64,000 bases of DNA from Alcaligenaceae bacterium (lineage in GTDB: Bacteria > Pseudomonadota > Gammaproteobacteria > Burkholderiales > Burkholderiaceae_B): positions 186,001-250,000 of the forward strand of contig JACCET010000006.1 in NCBI GenBank assembly GCA_013416405.1. Direction: 5' to 3'. Every line of letters starts with the position of its first letter. The stretch's first letter is position 1. A program made the position numbers and the translations under genes. Shown in pieces: positions 25,658-33,558 of the stretch. The notes beneath the pieces are model-generated. The model was not told the DNA's origin. It saw nothing but the letters and a program-made list of their open reading frames with translations, and searched no databases.

Positions 25658-26400
25658 AAATCATTGCCTGCTATTCAAACAAGGGTGGGGTTGGCAAAAC
25701 AGCCACCTCCGTAAACCTGGCCTATGCAATGGCCACCTCGGGGCATAGAACGCTACTGTGCGACCTCGACCCTCAAGGCGCATCGGGTTTTTATTTTCGG
25801 GTAAAACCTTCCAGGAAGCTGGCCGACACGGCGTTTTTCAAAGATGCCGACAAATTCGCCGATGCAATTCGTGGCAGCGACTACGAGAATCTTGATATTT
25901 TGCCGGCCAACATGAGCTTCCGGGATTTCGATGTCTTCCTGTCGCAAATGCGCAATAGTCACAAGCGCCTGCAGAAATCATTAAAGGCGGTCAAAGGCGA
26001 CTACGACGTCATTGTGCTGGATTGCCCGCCCACCATCTCAACGCTATCCCAGAACGTCTTTGAGTCGGCCGACGCCATCCTGGTGCCCGTCATTCCCACT
26101 ACGCTTTCAGAGCGCACCTTCGAGCAGCTGATTGATTTCTTCAAGGAAAACAAGCTGCCGGCACAAAAACTGCATGGCTTTTTCTCCATGGTGCAGGGTG
26201 TAAAAAACCTGCATCTTGAAACCATGCAGGCCATGGGCAACAAGTTCCGCAAGCGCTTTCTGCAAACCCATATTCCGTTTGCCTCCGACGTAGAGCGCAT
26301 GGGCATACACCGCGCACCCGTGATGGCCACCGCAGCCCATAGCGCCGCCGGCATCGCGTATCACGAGCTCGCCGAAGAAATAATGGATCGAATTCTGTGA
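25654..26400 (+). CDS. ParA/MinD-like partition ATPase
   Basis: A 248-residue P-loop ATPase with the deviant Walker A motif NKGGVGKTA, including the signature lysine at residue 10 and the Walker lysine at 15. The A' motif is CDLDPQGASGFYF and Walker B is VIVLDCPP. There is no N-terminal DNA-binding domain, as in small type Ib or orphan ParA proteins such as McdA and PpfA, which position carboxysomes or chemoreceptor clusters rather than DNA. Basic residues (KNKFRKRF and others) may give nonspecific DNA binding. No ParB or parS is nearby. It is coupled by ATGA to the CHAD gene. My inference is spatial control of polyphosphate bodies. Confidence 0.9.
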   Translation: MKIIACYSNKGGVGKTATSVNLAYAMATSGHRTLLCDLDPQGASGFYFRVKPSRKLADTAFFKDADKFADAIRGSDYENLDILPANMSFRDFDVFLSQMRNSHKRLQKSLKAVKGDYDVIVLDCPPTISTLSQNVFESADAILVPVIPTTLSERTFEQLIDFFKENKLPAQKLHGFFSMVQGVKNLHLETMQAMGNKFRKRFLQTHIPFASDVERMGIHRAPVMATAAHSAAGIAYHELAEEIMDRIL

Positions 26401-26450
26401 ATAAATTGATGGCCAGGCCGTGCCGGCAACTGGCCTGAACGTCAGCACAC

Positions 26451-26473
26451 GCTTATAACCAAAAGATATAAGC
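26451..26473. promoter_or_regulatory. inverted repeat upstream of the sulfur oxidation operon
   Basis: GCTTATA (26451-26457) and TATAAGC (26467-26473) are exact inverted repeats with a 9-base spacer, about 80 bases before the cytochrome c gene. This is a candidate operator for sulfide- or sulfur-responsive control. No regulator gene sits next to it. Confidence 0.4.
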
Positions 26474-26552
26474 ATGGATGTTAAAGGTTGTTTGTATTGG
26501 ATACACCCATAGGTACTATACGAATCCTTACAAATAGTTTAAAGCGAAATCC

Positions 26553-26915
26553 ATGCATATAGTCTCAAGAGTGGCGCGCAAAGCAGCCGCGCTATCCGCC
26601 CTTGTGGCCGGAATCGCCCTGCTTCCAGCCGCAGCCCAATCCACATTCGATGTGACCGTTCAGGCAGCCGCCTGTGCCAGCTGCCACGGCACCGATGGCC
26701 GCTCGCCTGGCAGCATACCTTCCATTGCCGGACGCCCCGAAGCCGTACTGCTGGGGCAGCTCAAGGCCTTCAAATCAGACTCGCCCCCCGCCAATACCAC
26801 GATCATGAATCGCCTGGTCAAAGGATTCAGCGACGAAGAGTTGACTGCGCTTGCACAACATTTCTCAAACATCCCGGCACAAGCCCCATCCGCTCAGGAA
26901 GGTCAGAAAAAATGA
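26553..26915 (+). CDS. c-type cytochrome, small subunit partner of flavocytochrome sulfide dehydrogenase
   Basis: A 120-residue secreted monohaem cytochrome. A signal peptide covers about the first 30 residues (cut near PAAAQS). The haem site is CASCHG, and the distal Met is likely in TTIMNRLVKGF. Length and position match the short FccA-like subunits and SoxE-type cytochromes. Its stop overlaps the flavoprotein start (ATGA), so the two are made together. It should accept electrons from the flavoprotein in the periplasm. Confidence 0.9.
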   Translation: MHIVSRVARKAAALSALVAGIALLPAAAQSTFDVTVQAAACASCHGTDGRSPGSIPSIAGRPEAVLLGQLKAFKSDSPPANTTIMNRLVKGFSDEELTALAQHFSNIPAQAPSAQEGQKK

Positions 26916-28207
26916 ATAATCTCGTCAATGTTACGCGTCGGCAATGGCTGAGTCGTGTCGGCAAAGCCACGGCTGCGGGTGCCGTCCTGCTGTCCGTTCC
27001 TGCCTACGCCCGGCCTTCCGCAGGTCGAGTCGTCGTCATCGGTGGCGGCTTTGGCGGCGCCACCGCGGCCCGCTACATCAAGCGCCGCAATCCGGCCATA
27101 GACGTTACGCTGGTCGAACCCGCCAAAACCTTCTATACCTGCCCATTCACCAATTTGTATTTGGGTGGCCTTCGCACATTCGAGCAGCAGGGTCATGGCT
27201 TTGATGATCTGCGCGCCCTGGGTGTCAATGTGGTCCATGAGTTCGCCGCCGGCGTCGATGCCTCAGCCAAGAAGGTCAGTCTGGCCAACGGTCAGGCGCT
27301 TGCCTACGACAAGCTGCTCTTGTCACCCGGCATCGATTTTCGTTGGAATGCCCTGGAAGGCTACGATGAAGCCGCCTCGCAGTTGGCCCCACACGCCTGG
27401 AAAGGCGGCACGCAAGGCCAGGTTCTAAGAACTCAGCTGGAATCCATGCCAGATGGTGGCACCTTCCTGATGGCTGCGCCGGCCAACCCCTTTCGTTGCC
27501 CTCCGGGACCTTACGAGCGCGTCAGCATGGTGGCCCACTATCTGAAACACAACAAGCCCAAGTCCAAGATCATCATCCTGGATGCGAAAGACGCATTCTC
27601 CAAACAAGGCCTGTTCCAGGATGGATGGAAAAAATTCTACGATGGCCTGATTGAATGGGTGCCTCTGGCCAAAGACGGTAAAGTTGTACGCGTCGACGCC
27701 AAAAACCTTACAGTGGAAACCGAGTTTGGCCAAATCCACAAAGCGGATGTGCTGAACGTTATTCCACCACAAAAGGCGGGCGCCATTGCCCACCAAACAG
27801 GCGTAACCAACGAAAGCGGCTGGGTGCCCGTCAAGCACCAGACTTTTGAGTCCGAGCTTGTACCAGACGTCTATGTAGTGGGCGATGCCACCATTGCCGC
27901 GCCCATGCCCAAGTCGGGCTTCTCGGCCAACGCCCAGGCCAAAGTGGCTGCAGCCGCCATCGTGAATGCGCTGGCCGACAAGCCTGCGGCGCAAGCGTCG
28001 TTCGCAAACACCTGCTACAGCCTGATCGCCCCTGACTACGGCATTTCCGTCGCCCACCTGTATACGCTCAAGGACGGCAAGCTGGCCGAAGCCTCAGGCG
28101 GCGTCAGCCCCAAAGAAGCGGACGCCAATTTCCGCAAACTTGAAGCCCAGTATGGCGAAGCCTGGTATCAGGCAATAGCACTGGACACCTGGGGGACAAG
28201 AGCCTGA
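26912..28207 (+). CDS. fccB: flavocytochrome c sulfide dehydrogenase flavoprotein subunit
   Basis: A 431-residue periplasmic FAD protein that oxidises sulfide to sulfur or polysulfide. The Tat signal TRRQWLSRVGKATAAG is followed by the FAD-binding GRVVVIGGGFGGATAARY. Cys-containing FRCPPGPYER and NTCYSLIAPDYGISV match segments of FccB proteins, and the latter marks the C-terminal FCSD flavin-binding domain. The motif with VGDATIAAPMPKSGFSANAQ is also typical. It is coupled to the cytochrome upstream and followed after 16 bases by a sulfur transporter gene. Length fits the family (~400-430). Confidence 0.92.
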   Translation: MNNLVNVTRRQWLSRVGKATAAGAVLLSVPAYARPSAGRVVVIGGGFGGATAARYIKRRNPAIDVTLVEPAKTFYTCPFTNLYLGGLRTFEQQGHGFDDLRALGVNVVHEFAAGVDASAKKVSLANGQALAYDKLLLSPGIDFRWNALEGYDEAASQLAPHAWKGGTQGQVLRTQLESMPDGGTFLMAAPANPFRCPPGPYERVSMVAHYLKHNKPKSKIIILDAKDAFSKQGLFQDGWKKFYDGLIEWVPLAKDGKVVRVDAKNLTVETEFGQIHKADVLNVIPPQKAGAIAHQTGVTNESGWVPVKHQTFESELVPDVYVVGDATIAAPMPKSGFSANAQAKVAAAAIVNALADKPAAQASFANTCYSLIAPDYGISVAHLYTLKDGKLAEASGGVSPKEADANFRKLEAQYGEAWYQAIALDTWGTRA

Positions 28208-28223
28208 ACGGCGGGCACCGTCT

Positions 28224-29237
28224 ATGTCACAGCTTGAACTTGTTCTCTGGGCCGGCCTGGCCATTGGCGTTGTCTTCGGCGCCAGTGGCCAGATAACGGG
28301 TTTCTGCCTGCACCGCGGCCTGAAAGAATATTGGTCGGGTCGCGACGGCTACAAGCTGCATGCGTTCGCCCTGGCCTTGGCGATTGCCGTGGCGGGCACG
28401 CATATCATCGCCTCCAGCGGGCTGGTCGATATTGGCCAGTCCGTGTACATGATGCCCTCATTTTCATGGTTGCTGCTGCCCCTTGGAGGCTTGTTGTTCG
28501 GCTACGGCATGAGCCTGGCCAACGGCTGCGGCGCGCGTGCACTGGTCTTGCTGGCTCAGGGCAACTTACGGTCGCTTGTCGTGCTGTTGTGCCTGGGCAT
28601 TGGCGCCTACATGACACTCACGGGGATTTTCGCGCCACTGCGCATCTACGCGGCGGCGCTCACTACCCTGAGTCCCGCCTCGATAGCAGTGCCTGAAGGC
28701 CTTCCTCGATCGCTGGCAGTATGGACAATGGTGGCGGCACTGATGCTGTTCGCCCTGCGTCCACGTGCTTCGGGGCGGAGAATGCGAGATCTCGCTGGTG
28801 GAGCCGTGACGGGCATCCTGATCGTTGCCGCCTGGCTGGTTACCGGGTGGCTGGGTGCCGATGATTTCGACCCGACACCCGTAGCGTCGCTAAGCTTCGT
28901 CGCTCCCATAGGCGACACCATACAATATTCCATGATTGCCACAGGCATGAGCTTGCGCTTTGGTATAACCGTGGTCTTGGGTGTACTGGCTGGCTCTTTT
29001 CTGGCTGCCATTGCTCGCAGCCGCTTTCGCGTCGAAGGGTTTGAGTCCTCGCACCAGATGCCCCGTTATATTATGGGGGGCATGCTGATGGGCATTGGTG
29101 GCTCATTGGCTTTGGGCTGTTCCATCGGGCAGGGTTTAAGCGGCCTGTCCACACTGGCTTATAGTTCGATGATATCGGCGTTTGCCATCGTTATTGGCTC
29201 ACGTATTACATGGAAACCTGGCCTTACCGCGTCCTGA
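28224..29237 (+). CDS. YeeE/YedE family sulfur-compound transporter
   Basis: A 337-residue inner-membrane protein with about nine hydrophobic helices. Three conserved cysteines stand in the contexts GFCLHRG, NGCGARA and GCSIGQG, the same contexts as the cysteines that pass thiosulfate through YeeE/TsuA. In a sulfur operon it probably moves thiosulfate or sulfane sulfur across the inner membrane, feeding or draining the periplasmic oxidation steps. It is followed only 3 bases later by soxYZ, so it is part of one transcription unit. Confidence 0.9.
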   Translation: MSQLELVLWAGLAIGVVFGASGQITGFCLHRGLKEYWSGRDGYKLHAFALALAIAVAGTHIIASSGLVDIGQSVYMMPSFSWLLLPLGGLLFGYGMSLANGCGARALVLLAQGNLRSLVVLLCLGIGAYMTLTGIFAPLRIYAAALTTLSPASIAVPEGLPRSLAVWTMVAALMLFALRPRASGRRMRDLAGGAVTGILIVAAWLVTGWLGADDFDPTPVASLSFVAPIGDTIQYSMIATGMSLRFGITVVLGVLAGSFLAAIARSRFRVEGFESSHQMPRYIMGGMLMGIGGSLALGCSIGQGLSGLSTLAYSSMISAFAIVIGSRITWKPGLTAS

Positions 29238-29240
29238 GTA

Positions 29241-30065
29241 ATGAACATTAAACACATCCGCCCTGAAACGGGCCACCGCATCAACCGCCGACGCATGCTG
29301 CAATTTGCGCTGGCCGGCACCAGCGCACTCCTGATCCCCTTGCGCGGGCACGCACAAAGCTCGCTGGGCATTGAAGCAGTCCGCAACTATATCGGCCAGG
29401 CCCAGCCATCACACGACGAGCTGGTCCTCACATTGCCCCTGGTGGCTGAAGACGGTTCGGCCGTCCCGCTTACCATCGAATCCAGCCAACATGCGAACGG
29501 GCCAACCATAGAACGCCTGGCGATTTTTGCTCCGGGCAACCCCACACCCGAAGTCGCTGAGTTCAGGTTCGGCCCCAACATCGACACGTTGAAGCTCTCT
29601 ACCCGAATCCGCCTGAGCGAGTCGCAAACCGTGATTGCCGTGGCACACACCGATAACGGCAAGGTGCTGGTCGCCGAGCGCGCTGTGCGGGTTACCACCA
29701 GCGGCTGCATTGCACCAGCCCAGGCAGACCTCGCCAATGAAATGAAGGCGCGTGTTCGTCTGCCGAAGTCTTGGAAACGGGGCGAGGCGGGTGAGGTACT
29801 GACCATGATCACCCACCCCATGACCACAGGGCTGACCCAAGATACGAGCGGAGCCATTGTCCCACAGCGCATCATCAAGACCTTCACGGCCACACTTGGG
29901 CAAGAACCGGTGATCACGGCCACTTACCATCGTTCGCTCTCAATCAACCCGTATTTACGCTTCGACATGAAGCCACAACAAGGGGGCGATATGCGATTTG
30001 AATGGACGGAAGACACAGGGCGCACAGTCGCACATCAAGAAACGATTCAGCTGAGCGGCGCATAG
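29241..30065 (+). CDS. fused SoxY-SoxZ sulfur carrier protein
   Basis: A 274-residue periplasmic protein. A Tat-like signal covers the first ~38 residues (HRINRRRMLQFALAGTSALL). The SoxY-like half (to about residue 155) ends with the carrier cysteine in VTTSGCIAP; normal SoxY ends in GGCGG, so the swinging arm is altered and no longer at the C-terminus. The SoxZ-like half follows (about 165-270), with KARVRLPKSWKRGEAGEVLTMITHPM. Fused SoxYZ proteins are known outside full sox clusters. There is no soxA, soxX, soxB or soxC here, so it probably carries sulfur for the sulfide dehydrogenase or an unlinked partner. Confidence 0.87.
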   Translation: MNIKHIRPETGHRINRRRMLQFALAGTSALLIPLRGHAQSSLGIEAVRNYIGQAQPSHDELVLTLPLVAEDGSAVPLTIESSQHANGPTIERLAIFAPGNPTPEVAEFRFGPNIDTLKLSTRIRLSESQTVIAVAHTDNGKVLVAERAVRVTTSGCIAPAQADLANEMKARVRLPKSWKRGEAGEVLTMITHPMTTGLTQDTSGAIVPQRIIKTFTATLGQEPVITATYHRSLSINPYLRFDMKPQQGGDMRFEWTEDTGRTVAHQETIQLSGA

Positions 30066-30193
30066 TCGTTTCTATCCGGCAGCGGCTGCCAGGTAAGCTT
30101 AGAGCGTGAACGCCAACGCTCGTCGCCGTCCATCGCTGCCCAATACTGGGCCCTTAGAGCTATAAAGAGGAACTCAGAGATAAAAGGACAGTT

Positions 30194-30895
30194 GTGAATC
30201 AAGAACGCGTTTTGATTACCGGGGGCGCCAGTGGCATAGGCGCCGCCATCGCCACTCGTTGCCGTGAAGACGGGTATGAGCCCATCGTCATCGACCGCAT
30301 CGGAGCAGGCATACAGGCCGACCTGTCTGACCCGGGCGCAACAGCACGCGCGCTGGAACAAGCACTTCAAGGTGGTCCCATCACACGACTGGTCAACAAC
30401 GTCGGCGTGGTGGTGCCCGCAGACGCTGAGAATCAAACCCTGGATGAGCTGCAATTAGCCTGGTCGCTTAATGTGCGCTGCGCAATGCAATGCATGCAGG
30501 CCTTGCTCCCAAGTATGAAAACCGCCAATTTTGGCCGCATCGTCAATATCTCTTCGCGTGCGGCGCTGGGCAAAGAACTGCGCACGGCCTACTCCACAAC
30601 AAAAGCGGGCTTGATCGGCATGACCCGGGTCTGGGCACTGGAGCTGGGCGCTTACGGCATCACAGCCAACGCCATAGGCCCAGGCCCCATCCGAACCGAA
30701 CTATTCGACCAAGCAAACCCGCCCGGCCAAGCGCGAACACAAAAAATCATTGAGTCTGTTCCCGTCAAGCGCGTGGGCACACCCGATGATATTGCGCAAG
30801 CAGCGTCATTCCTTCTGGACGCGCGCAGTGGCTTCACGACAGGCCAGGTCTTATACGTATGTGGCGGCATGACTGTTGGCGTAGCATCCGTCTGA
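30194..30895 (+). CDS. short-chain dehydrogenase/reductase (SDR)
   Basis: A 233-residue NAD(P)-dependent oxidoreductase with a Rossmann fold. The cofactor motif is TGGASGIG near the N-terminus. NNVG is the structural motif and the catalytic triad appears as S in NISSRAAL and Y/K in YSTTKAG. Translation starts at a GTG with AAGGACAG upstream. It stands alone between the sulfur operon and a convergent Nudix gene. The substrate cannot be read from sequence. Confidence 0.9.
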   Translation: MNQERVLITGGASGIGAAIATRCREDGYEPIVIDRIGAGIQADLSDPGATARALEQALQGGPITRLVNNVGVVVPADAENQTLDELQLAWSLNVRCAMQCMQALLPSMKTANFGRIVNISSRAALGKELRTAYSTTKAGLIGMTRVWALELGAYGITANAIGPGPIRTELFDQANPPGQARTQKIIESVPVKRVGTPDDIAQAASFLLDARSGFTTGQVLYVCGGMTVGVASV

Positions 30896-30897
30896 TG

Positions 30898-31344
30898 TTA
30901 ATGCGAGATATTCTTCAGCAAGCCCAGCTCAATGGCAACGGCAGTAGGCAGGTTGTATTTGCCGGGAAGGCGCTTGCGTTTGAACCAGCCGTAGCTTGAA
31001 TGCTCGTGATTCAGACGGGGCGCGAATTCCTTGTCGACCTTCAGCAGATAGTAGTACAGCTCACGATCGCCGACTCTTTGACTATTCTTGCTGCCGGCCA
31101 CCCGTCCAAGCTTGTTCAAACGTTTGGACTTGACACGCCAGCCTGCTTCCTCGGCCAATTCGCGTACCAGTGCCTTGGTCGGATCTTCGTCATGTTCGAC
31201 GCGCCCACCGAACAGATTCCAGGCCCCGCTATTGTTAACGGCGCTGGAGCGCTTACCGAGAAGGAACTTGCCGGTAGAAGCACAATAAATCACTGCCCAG
31301 GCGCCACGCTTGGTCAGGGTGTGTCGCGAACGTTCCTTTGCCAT
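30898..31344 (-). CDS. Nudix hydrolase
   Basis: A 148-residue hydrolase of nucleoside-diphosphate-linked compounds. The Nudix box is complete: G-x5-E-x7-RELAEEAGW in the stretch GRVEHDED...RELAEEAGW near residues 45-68. The protein is rich in Lys and Arg at both ends. It is convergent with the SDR gene, with only two bases between the stops. The specific substrate (dNTP, ADP-ribose or cap-like) is unknown. Confidence 0.92.
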   Translation of the reverse strand: MAKERSRHTLTKRGAWAVIYCASTGKFLLGKRSSAVNNSGAWNLFGGRVEHDEDPTKALVRELAEEAGWRVKSKRLNKLGRVAGSKNSQRVGDRELYYYLLKVDKEFAPRLNHEHSSYGWFKRKRLPGKYNLPTAVAIELGLLKNISH

Positions 31345-31507
31345 ATAGTATTGCTTACTTGTCAGTGGGAAAGTTTATCCCAGTTAAGACCCAATACATA
31401 TAAAAAGAATTGCGTCTGTATTACAAAAGCATCAAATGGCCACGAACATCTGCCATTGGCCGCCATCGCACGTTATGCTATGAACTCCTAAACCATGACG
31501 AGCAAAG

Positions 31508-31690
31508 ATGATCAATCATCACAACAAGACAATGGCTGCCCTGGCAGCCAGCATGCTGATGCTGGCTTTGGCCGGATGTCAAAAAGAAGGTCCGGCTGAA
31601 AAGATCGGTAAAGAAATAGACACAGCGATCAGTAGCGCAGGCGACCAGATCCAACAGGCCGGCGACAAGATTCAATCGGCAGCCAAATAA
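31508..31690 (+). CDS. small lipoprotein
   Basis: A 60-residue predicted lipoprotein. The signal MINHHNKTMAALAASMLMLA ends in the lipobox LAGC at about residue 24. The mature part is a short amphipathic helix with repeats AGDQIQQAGDKIQSAAK, resembling small YgdI- or entericidin-like envelope proteins. The function is unknown. It has its own weak ribosome site (GCAAAGATG). Confidence 0.72.
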   Translation: MINHHNKTMAALAASMLMLALAGCQKEGPAEKIGKEIDTAISSAGDQIQQAGDKIQSAAK

Positions 31691-31809
31691 CGCCAGCCGC
31701 CCGGCGACCACAGCCACTGGCCTGACGGCGGCATCATCGGCAGCTAGACCGCAGGCCCCATAAGGGTAGAAGAATCCGCCTGCGGCGACCTGCCCTCCTC
31801 TCCTTCTCA

Positions 31810-31853
31810 CACCCTTCAATCCCGGGTTCCATACCTGGATTGCGGGGTGTTTT
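31810..31853 (+). terminator. rho-independent terminator after the small lipoprotein gene
   Basis: A long imperfect stem formed by CACCC..CAATCC.GGGT (31810-31827) and ACC.GGATTGCGGGGTG (31833-31849) is followed by TTTT. The 31691-32024 interval otherwise holds no gene; the part past the stem must carry the promoter of the XRE regulator and contains two GCATAT motifs 16 bases apart (31923 and 31939). Confidence 0.72.
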
Positions 31854-32024
31854 CATTCAAGCCGGTGACTTCACGCAGCGGCACATGAAAGAATATGCCC
31901 TACAGGCCATATGGCTTGGGTTGCATATGTCTTTGAAAGCATATATCATTGCAGCCTTAATCGATGCCTGAGAGCTAGCTTGGGCATCACCCTCGCAACG
32001 GCCACACCAAGCAAAGGATTCACC

Positions 32025-32408
32025 ATGCCCAAGAAGCCCAATAAGGCGAAAACGGCAACTGCTGGCAATAAACCAAAGCAAAAACTCGTGAATGGCATAA
32101 ATATTCAAATCAACGCCACCAAAGTGGCTACGCTTAAAGAACTGCGCAAGGCCACCGGGCACACCCAGGACGACCTGGCCGTTGCGCTGGGCGTGGGCCA
32201 GGGCACGATCTCGCGCATAGAAAAGCGTGACGACATGCTGGTTTCCACTTTGCAGCATTACATAGAAAGCGTTGGAGGCACCATGCAGATTCTGGCTACA
32301 TTCCCGAACCGTACATCGCTGATCATTGAACGGCTCAGCAAGCAACCCGCCCAGCATAAGAATATCAATGTAAAGCCTCCGGCCATCAGCAATCTTCCGG
32401 CTACTTAA
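32025..32408 (+). CDS. XRE family helix-turn-helix regulator
   Basis: A 127-residue DNA-binding protein. I start it at the ATG at 32025, which has AAAGGA six bases upstream; the longer frame to 31911 lacks a ribosome site. The lysine-rich head (residues 1-24) leads into a Cro/C1 helix-turn-helix (about 38-90) containing TGHTQDDLAVALGVGQGTISRIEKR. It has the look of solitary antitoxin-like XRE proteins, but no toxin gene is adjacent. It lies six bases upstream of the polyamine decarboxylase gene on the same strand, so it may regulate polyamine synthesis. Confidence 0.85.
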   Translation: MPKKPNKAKTATAGNKPKQKLVNGINIQINATKVATLKELRKATGHTQDDLAVALGVGQGTISRIEKRDDMLVSTLQHYIESVGGTMQILATFPNRTSLIIERLSKQPAQHKNINVKPPAISNLPAT

Positions 32409-32414
32409 GCAACA

Positions 32415-33518
32415 ATGCAGACCCTGACAACACCCTACTACCTCATCGACAAGCCAGCATTGCAACGCAATCTGGACACCATAGACTACCTACGCAAGCA
32501 TTCGGGCGCAAAAGTCCTGCTGGCACTCAAGTGCTTTGCCACCTGGTCGGTCTTCGACCTGATGCGCCAGCACATGGACGGCACCACATCGTCATCGCTC
32601 TATGAAGTCAAGCTGGGCTACCAGAAATTCGGTGGTGAAACCCATGCCTACAGCGTGGCTTTCGCAGACCATGAAATTGACGAGGTCGTAGCCAATTGCG
32701 ACAAAATCATTTTCAATTCCATTGCCCAGCTCGAACGCTTTGAACCTGCTGCCCAAGGCAAGCCCATGGGCCTGCGTCTTAACCCCGGCGTCAGTTGCGC
32801 GGGGTTCGATCTGGCCGATCCCGCCCGAACCTATAGCCGGCTCGGTGAAGGCGACCCCGCCCGCATCCTGGCTGTTGTCGATCAGCTCGACGGCGTCATG
32901 ATCCACAACAACTGCGAAAACAACGATTTCGCGCGTTTCGACGATTTGCTGAGCCAGGTCGAACAGACCTATGGCGCAATCCTGAAGCGGCTGAAATGGG
33001 TCAGTCTGGGTGGCGGCATCAGCTTCACTGCCCAAGGCTACCCGCTCGATGCCTTTTGCCAACGGTTGCGCCGCTTTGCACAAGAGTACGGCGTTCAGGT
33101 CTATCTAGAACCTGGTGAAGCCGCCGTACGCGGCAGCACCACGCTGGAAGTCAGCGTGCTTGATGTCGGCTTCAACGGCAAGCACCTGGCTGTGGTCGAC
33201 AGTTCCACCGAGGCCCATATGCTGGACCTGCTGATCTATCGCGAGACGGCTCCGGTAGGCGACGGCAAAGGCGAACATGAATACATGATCTGCGGCAAAA
33301 CCTGCCTGGCAGGCGACATCTTTGGAGAAGGCCGCTTTTCCGCACCGCTCAAGGTCGGAGACCGCATCTCCATCGGTGATGCCGCCGGCTACACCATGGT
33401 CAAGAAAAACTGGTTCAACGGCGTCCACATGCCGTCAATTGCAGTCAAAGAAGCCGATGGCTCCGTGCGCGTAGTGCGCGAATTTTCCTTTGACGATTAC
33501 GTCAACAGTCTGTCCTGA
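32415..33518 (+). CDS. nspC: carboxynorspermidine/carboxyspermidine decarboxylase
   Basis: A 367-residue PLP enzyme with the alanine-racemase-like fold of the ornithine/DAP decarboxylase superfamily. It removes the carboxyl group from carboxyspermidine or carboxynorspermidine to give (nor)spermidine. The PLP lysine is in VLLALKCFATWSVF (about residue 37). HNNCENNDF, GGGISF, LEPGEA and ICGKTCLAGDIF supply the remaining PLP- and substrate-binding residues; the CGKTCLAGD context is typical of NspC. It is followed by the dehydrogenase gene that makes its substrate, so the alternative (SAM-independent) spermidine route is complete. Confidence 0.93.
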   Translation: MQTLTTPYYLIDKPALQRNLDTIDYLRKHSGAKVLLALKCFATWSVFDLMRQHMDGTTSSSLYEVKLGYQKFGGETHAYSVAFADHEIDEVVANCDKIIFNSIAQLERFEPAAQGKPMGLRLNPGVSCAGFDLADPARTYSRLGEGDPARILAVVDQLDGVMIHNNCENNDFARFDDLLSQVEQTYGAILKRLKWVSLGGGISFTAQGYPLDAFCQRLRRFAQEYGVQVYLEPGEAAVRGSTTLEVSVLDVGFNGKHLAVVDSSTEAHMLDLLIYRETAPVGDGKGEHEYMICGKTCLAGDIFGEGRFSAPLKVGDRISIGDAAGYTMVKKNWFNGVHMPSIAVKEADGSVRVVREFSFDDYVNSLS

Positions 33519-33558
33519 CAGCACTGCACCTATTCCAACAATTAGGGGATTATCCACA

